DNA of 10,797 nucleotides from a candidate division CSSED10-310 bacterium (GTDB taxonomy: Bacteria; CSSED10-310; JAFGJC01): positions 1 to 10,797 of the forward strand of contig JAFGJC010000113.1 of NCBI GenBank assembly GCA_016929305.1. The letters are read 5' to 3'. Both the position numbers and the translations under genes were made by a program. Of this stretch, positions 7,114 through 10,797 are shown one piece after another (positions within the stretch are counted from its first letter, which is position 1; each line of letters starts with the position of its first letter). The notes under the pieces are model-generated. The model was not told the DNA's origin, made no database searches, and was given only the letters and a program-made list of their open reading frames with translations.

Positions 7114-8964
7114 TCAAGTGACCTCAATGGAATGCTTCGTAACAGGGTTCCCGATTACCTCAAACCAAGTGATTTTTTCCCGAATGATATCAATCACCAC
7201 CTGATAAATACCACTTCTGTCGGGAGCTTGAAATTTCATAGACATGAGAAAACATTCACCCGGATAGACATCCTTGGAAAAGGTGCTTCGATAGCCATCA
7301 AAAACCACAATGTGACCATCTGAGTCGATGATATGATAGGATACCGTATAAAAGGTCGGATTGCTGTTGTTGGGAAGCCTGTTCCACATGACGTTTCCTG
7401 TATTTGTGATCTCCAGATTAAACGGGCTTTGTTCGTTGATTCGAAAATGGTACTGCGGATTCAATAACCTGATCGAAGATCGAAGGCTTGCATTTGCCAC
7501 TTTCAAGTATGGGCAGCAAGCACCGATACAAAATGAATATGATTTGTCATGCACGGTTTTTCGCAAAAGTTGATATGCTTTCGAATTCCATATTTCTTTC
7601 AATGTCTGTTTTAAAATATTTCCCATGGAAACCGATAAGAATCGACATGGAAAAATATCTCCGTTGACCTTTATTGAAATATATCTCCACGGGAAAACAC
7701 AAACTGAAGGATCTTCGGGTGCAGCATCAAGAGCGAACGTTTCCGGCATGTCGATCTCGAATTGATAGTCAATACCAAACCATCGCCGGCATTCATTGAC
7801 CAGATCAATCACTAGAGTAACTTTGCCAGATTTTTCCGGTAATTTGACATTTATTGGGCATTCGACTTCTTCTCCTGGCTCAAGATTTCTGGGCAGGAAC
7901 GTCCGAAGCCCTTCATACTCAAGAATGTCACCTGTTGCATCAGCAATGTGATAGGAAAGATTGATCATACTCATATTGGAGGGACTCTGTGATGAATACC
8001 AGGTAAACGGAGATTTGTTTTTTACTCGAAGCCATATTCGTGAAATACTATTCTGATAGAACTTCCTCGAAGAGTTGATCACTTCAATGGAACCGGAATA
8101 AAACCGGTCATCAACAACTTCAGGTGAGTCAATAATTGGCTCATGGAAAGAAAAATCTACTTGCATATCAATATTGTGATAAAATGCCGCTAATCGAGCC
8201 TTTTGTATCATCTCCTGAACTTCTAACCCGTTCTTTTCCACGGAATGCTGATTTATCTGGATGTCTGAAGGATGCAATTTCTGAATATAAATCATGGAGA
8301 TTCCATTACGCGTCGCCAAATCGACAAGTTCAGTGATTTGATGGTAATTATCTTTAAGAAGCACCATATTGAATGCAAGCTTCGGAAGATCTGCGTGTAG
8401 CTTTTTTTTCTCGCGGCAGAGGGTTTCTATATTTGAAAGTAACTGGTTAAAATTACCTCCCCGCCTTAACGTTTCAAATGTTTCTTTGTCTGTTCCATCA
8501 ATGCTAAATACCAAACTTGTTACATGACCATTCAGTAGCTTTTGCCGTATTTTTTCAGATAACAGTATACCGTTGGTAATAATCTTCACATACGGAATAG
8601 GTTTTTTATTGAAGCTGTCAAGAAGTCTGTTCAGTTCGGGATAAAGTAGCGGTTCACCCAAATCGCCAATCTGCAAGGCTGCGGTATGCGGCAGAACCAT
8701 ACGCATTACTCTTTTCAACAGACGCCGGCTGAAATGTTTGCCTGCTTCCTGGTAATACTTCAACTCGCAAAAAATACATTTCAGATTGCAGCAACTGGTC
8801 ACTTCCAGCCGCACATAGGACGGCATGGACGATACAATAGTTTTACCGGCAGATAGTTCCCGATTGGCGCTCTGAAAATTGGAAAATTTATTACCGTGAG
8901 TTTTGTTCAATAACCCATATGAATGTCTAAGTGATGCTCTATTTAAATTACAGTCTCCGGACAC
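7114..8964 (-). CDS. Radical SAM/SPASM-like protein with two beta-sandwich modules
   Basis: A 616-residue predicted radical SAM enzyme. The SAM-cluster motif is C59-x3-C63-x2-C66, followed by GDLGEP (100-105), IITNG (128-132) and FSIDGTDKETFETLRRGG (153-170), typical of the SPASM/MoaA-like branch. A SPASM-like region follows at about 418-490: C422, G435-x4-C440, then C479-x3-C483-C484, fewer Cys than a full two-cluster SPASM domain. A domain of about 120 residues (288-408) separates the two, and a homologous copy forms the C-terminus (about 500-616). Both copies share SYHI, a D..G turn, a G.R motif, PGE, SG, an (I/V)D(L/I) strand and WF in the same order. Such modules usually bind glycans or proteins; that is inference. 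The start is GTG at 8964 with AGGAAA 7 nt upstream; Met47 is an alternative. No precursor peptide is adjacent, so the substrate is unknown. Confidence 0.88.
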   Translation of the reverse strand: MSGDCNLNRASLRHSYGLLNKTHGNKFSNFQSANRELSAGKTIVSSMPSYVRLEVTSCCNLKCIFCELKYYQEAGKHFSRRLLKRVMRMVLPHTAALQIGDLGEPLLYPELNRLLDSFNKKPIPYVKIITNGILLSEKIRQKLLNGHVTSLVFSIDGTDKETFETLRRGGNFNQLLSNIETLCREKKKLHADLPKLAFNMVLLKDNYHQITELVDLATRNGISMIYIQKLHPSDIQINQHSVEKNGLEVQEMIQKARLAAFYHNIDMQVDFSFHEPIIDSPEVVDDRFYSGSIEVINSSRKFYQNSISRIWLRVKNKSPFTWYSSQSPSNMSMINLSYHIADATGDILEYEGLRTFLPRNLEPGEEVECPINVKLPEKSGKVTLVIDLVNECRRWFGIDYQFEIDMPETFALDAAPEDPSVCVFPWRYISIKVNGDIFPCRFLSVSMGNILKQTLKEIWNSKAYQLLRKTVHDKSYSFCIGACCPYLKVANASLRSSIRLLNPQYHFRINEQSPFNLEITNTGNVMWNRLPNNSNPTFYTVSYHIIDSDGHIVVFDGYRSTFSKDVYPGECFLMSMKFQAPDRSGIYQVVIDIIREKITWFEVIGNPVTKHSIEVT

Positions 8965-8971
8965 TTTTTGC

Positions 8972-8977
8972 TTTCCT
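8972..8977 (-). promoter_or_regulatory. Ribosome binding site of the radical SAM gene
   Basis: Minus-strand AGGAAA lies 7 nt before the GTG codon at 8964-8962. It favours this GTG over the internal ATG at residue 47, which would place the start only 12 residues before the first cluster cysteine. Confidence 0.55.
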
Positions 8978-9010
8978 GCTGAGGTTTTTGGGCCTGCTGT
9001 CTTGTCAATA

Positions 9011-9038
9011 ATTATAGAATTTTTGTTGAATAAATCAA
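9011..9038 (-). promoter_or_regulatory. Candidate promoter of the radical SAM gene
   Basis: On the minus strand, TTGATT (9038-9033) is followed after 16 bp by a perfect TATAAT (9016-9011). The predicted start near 9004 gives a leader of about 40 nt to the GTG codon. It lies back to back with the plus-strand candidate at 9042-9070. Confidence 0.6.
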
Positions 9039-9041
9039 AAA

Positions 9042-9070
9042 TTGATCAGAGCTGAGAATTAATTTATCAT
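9042..9070 (+). promoter_or_regulatory. Candidate promoter of the GGDEF-NTPase gene
   Basis: TTGATC (9042-9047) is followed after 17 bp by TATCAT (9065-9070), 9 of 12 consensus positions. Its -35 box is only 3 bp from that of the divergent promoter. Transcription would start near 9077, about 58 nt before the ATG at 9135. Confidence 0.5.
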
Positions 9071-9134
9071 GGTAATTAGGAAAGAAACCAATCTGAGTTA
9101 TTACGAACGATGATATGAATAGTTGTGTTATGAG

Positions 9135-10797
9135 ATGAATTCACAAGGCCAGGTGTCAAGAGATCCGTTGACAAATGTTCTGTCGCGGAAGTGTTTTGTC
9201 GATCAATTTCAAAAATATGCCCGGAAAATAAAGGGAAAAAAGTCCAACGTGTCAGTTATCCTTTTCGATCTGGATCATTTTAAAAGTATAAATGATGCGT
9301 TCGGTCACCAAAGAGGTGATGCCGTATTAATCGAGTTTGTGAAACGATTAAAAGGAAATGTTCGCTCCAGGGATTCAATTTTCCGTTTCGGTGGGGATGA
9401 GTTTCTTCTGTTACTCCCTCATATGGACCGGTTTAGGTGCCTTGATCTTGCTACACGAATTCTGGAGTCTGTCAAGCAAAGCGAATTTTCGGGTGACCCT
9501 CCTCTGACCATTACCGTAAGTTCCGGAATAGCATCGTTTCCGGAAGATGGGGAAAAAGCCGATGAGGTATTTCATAAGGCTGACATCAGGCTGCTTGAAG
9601 CAAAACGTAAAGGACGAAGCCAGATAGTACATCTGGATCCTGAACAGACACAACGGTTACCCTTCGATGAAATTTCCCGGTTGGTTGATCGGGATAATGA
9701 ATTATCGCTGGCAAATCATTACTTGCGACAACTCGACAAAAAGGAATGCGGGGTTTTGTCCATTACAGGTCCCAGAGGATCGGGACGATCACGCTTCCTT
9801 ATGGAAATCGCATATCTGGCAAGATTAAAGGGTTTTACAACACTGATTATTAGGGGTTCTTCACCGAGAATTGATCATTATTCCGGAGAGTTTTCATTCA
9901 CGGAAGAAGGGTTTTTTTCTGCGTGTAAAGATAATCTGCCGGATACCGAGATTTCCTCCAGAATTGAAACAGCCTGCGATCAGAAAAATATAGAAAAAAT
10001 AATGATACTTGTGGATGATTGGCGACATCTTGATCTTCAGTCAAAAAATGCATTGCGTCTTTTTATGTCGCATTCAGAAAGACCGGTGAGAACTATTTGC
10101 GCCGTTGTTGATTCGGGATCTGATTTCTCACAGTTTTTCCCTGAAATAGGATTTAAAGATGCCATTGAACTGAAACGAATAAGCCGTCGCGGCTTGAGCA
10201 TATGGATTAGAAATCTTTTACAATGGGATCCACCGGATGATTTCATTTCATGGATGATCAATTTAACAAAGGGTTTGCCGTCCCTTGTTAAATCCGTGAT
10301 GACAAGCATGATCGAAAAGGGCTATCTTCTGCAGGAATCAAAGCATTCCTGGCGATTCAATAGAGCATATGAAGAAATAGTTACCGATGATATTATTGGT
10401 TTTTTAAAAGAAATTCCTCCCCATAATCTTCCATCAAACATTACTGGATTCATCGGCCGTGATGAAGAATTAAAACAAACGGGGACTATGCTTCAAAAAC
10501 AAAGACTTGTCACTATTGTGGGGCCCGGCGGTATCGGAAAAACTCGACTTGCGCTTCAAATAGCGGAAAAATCATTGACATCTTTTCCAGATGGTGTCTT
10601 TTTTATTGCTTTAACTCCGGTTTCCAGTCCGGAATACGTCCCCGCTGTTATTGCTGACGCTCTGCAGTTTTCATTTTATTCCCCGATCGATCCGCTTAAG
10701 CAATTGTTGAATTATCTTAGAGAACGGAAAGTGCTTCTGCTGATGGACAATTTTGATCAGATTGTTGATGGAGCATGTATCGTGTCGGATCTACTGC
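9135..10797 (+). CDS. GGDEF diguanylate cyclase fused to two P-loop NTPase modules (partial)
   Basis: Open to the right edge: 554 codons are visible and the C-terminus is missing. Residues about 8-165 form a GGDEF domain with DPLTNVLSR (10-18), FDLDHFKSIND (44-54; metal and base contacts D45, N53, D54), an RxxD inhibitory site (R77-D80) and intact GGDEF (86-90). It should therefore make cyclic di-GMP and be subject to product inhibition. From about 183 (LVDRDNEL) an AAA/STAND-like module follows, with a variant P-loop GPRGSGRS (212-219; Arg218 replaces Lys) and Walker B-like ILVDD (about 291-295). A second module begins near 432 (FIGRDEEL), with canonical GPGGIGKT (463-470) and Walker B LLLMD (534-538). 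The latter resembles ATPases of large transcriptional activators, which usually continue into TPR repeats. An in-frame stop at 9120 limits the start to 9135 ATG, or less likely 9123 TTG or 9153 GTG. No good ribosome site precedes 9135. Confidence 0.88.
   Translation, partial: MNSQGQVSRDPLTNVLSRKCFVDQFQKYARKIKGKKSNVSVILFDLDHFKSINDAFGHQRGDAVLIEFVKRLKGNVRSRDSIFRFGGDEFLLLLPHMDRFRCLDLATRILESVKQSEFSGDPPLTITVSSGIASFPEDGEKADEVFHKADIRLLEAKRKGRSQIVHLDPEQTQRLPFDEISRLVDRDNELSLANHYLRQLDKKECGVLSITGPRGSGRSRFLMEIAYLARLKGFTTLIIRGSSPRIDHYSGEFSFTEEGFFSACKDNLPDTEISSRIETACDQKNIEKIMILVDDWRHLDLQSKNALRLFMSHSERPVRTICAVVDSGSDFSQFFPEIGFKDAIELKRISRRGLSIWIRNLLQWDPPDDFISWMINLTKGLPSLVKSVMTSMIEKGYLLQESKHSWRFNRAYEEIVTDDIIGFLKEIPPHNLPSNITGFIGRDEELKQTGTMLQKQRLVTIVGPGGIGKTRLALQIAEKSLTSFPDGVFFIALTPVSSPEYVPAVIADALQFSFYSPIDPLKQLLNYLRERKVLLLMDNFDQIVDGACIVSDLL

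Noticed and set aside
7036..7114. 8-bp inverted copies AACTTGTC (7036-7043) and GACAAGTT (7107-7114)
   Set aside because: The arms are 63 bp apart and not followed by a T-tract; one arm is simply part of the aminotransferase -35 region. Chance is likely, and it is not a terminator.
7114..8964. RiPP biosynthesis cluster around the radical SAM/SPASM protein
   Set aside because: No short precursor-like ORF, transporter, peptidase or recognition-element gene is visible next to it.

Overview
The window looks like chromosomal DNA (roughly 40-45% G+C by eye) from an anaerobic, fermentative or syntrophic bacterium. The main metabolic clue is hydF, a maturation gene needed only by organisms with an [FeFe]-hydrogenase. 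The mix of a large Hanks-type kinase with TPR-like repeats, a SPASM-type radical SAM protein and a GGDEF-ATPase fusion suggests a signalling-rich Gram-negative lineage (deltaproteobacterial or a poorly cultured phylum). I cannot fix the phylum from the sequence. No tRNA, rRNA, CRISPR array, insertion sequence or phage gene was seen.

Layout. Five genes lie on the minus strand and one on the plus strand. In minus-strand transcription order they are: (1) a radical SAM/SPASM protein with two homologous beta-sandwich modules (8964-7114); (2) a PLP-dependent class I aminotransferase (6913-5726); (3) a 952-residue Ser/Thr protein kinase with eleven TPR-like repeats of about 47 residues (5587-2729); (4) aspartate ammonia-lyase, aspA (2677-1256); (5) hydF (1259-54), which overlaps the end of aspA by a GTGA junction. 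On the plus strand a gene starts at 9135 and runs off the right edge. It encodes an apparently active GGDEF diguanylate cyclase fused to two successive P-loop NTPase modules of the STAND/transcriptional-activator type. No gene-free stretch exceeds 200 bp.

How they fit together. aspA and hydF are almost certainly translationally coupled. They probably belong to the H-cluster assembly pathway, with aspartase able to supply ammonium locally. The kinase lies only 51 bp upstream of aspA on the same strand, so the three may share a transcript, although a perfect inverted repeat in that gap may be a control site. The aminotransferase and the radical SAM gene have their own good sigma70-type promoter candidates and look like separate units. 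The radical SAM gene and the GGDEF-NTPase gene are divergent. Their candidate promoters sit back to back with -35 boxes 3 bp apart, which suggests joint control.

The most unusual items are the radical SAM protein, with one beta-sandwich module inserted between the catalytic domain and the SPASM domain and a second copy at the C-terminus, and the GGDEF protein, whose cyclase is at the extreme N-terminus and is followed by two NTPase modules, the first with a Lys-to-Arg P-loop.
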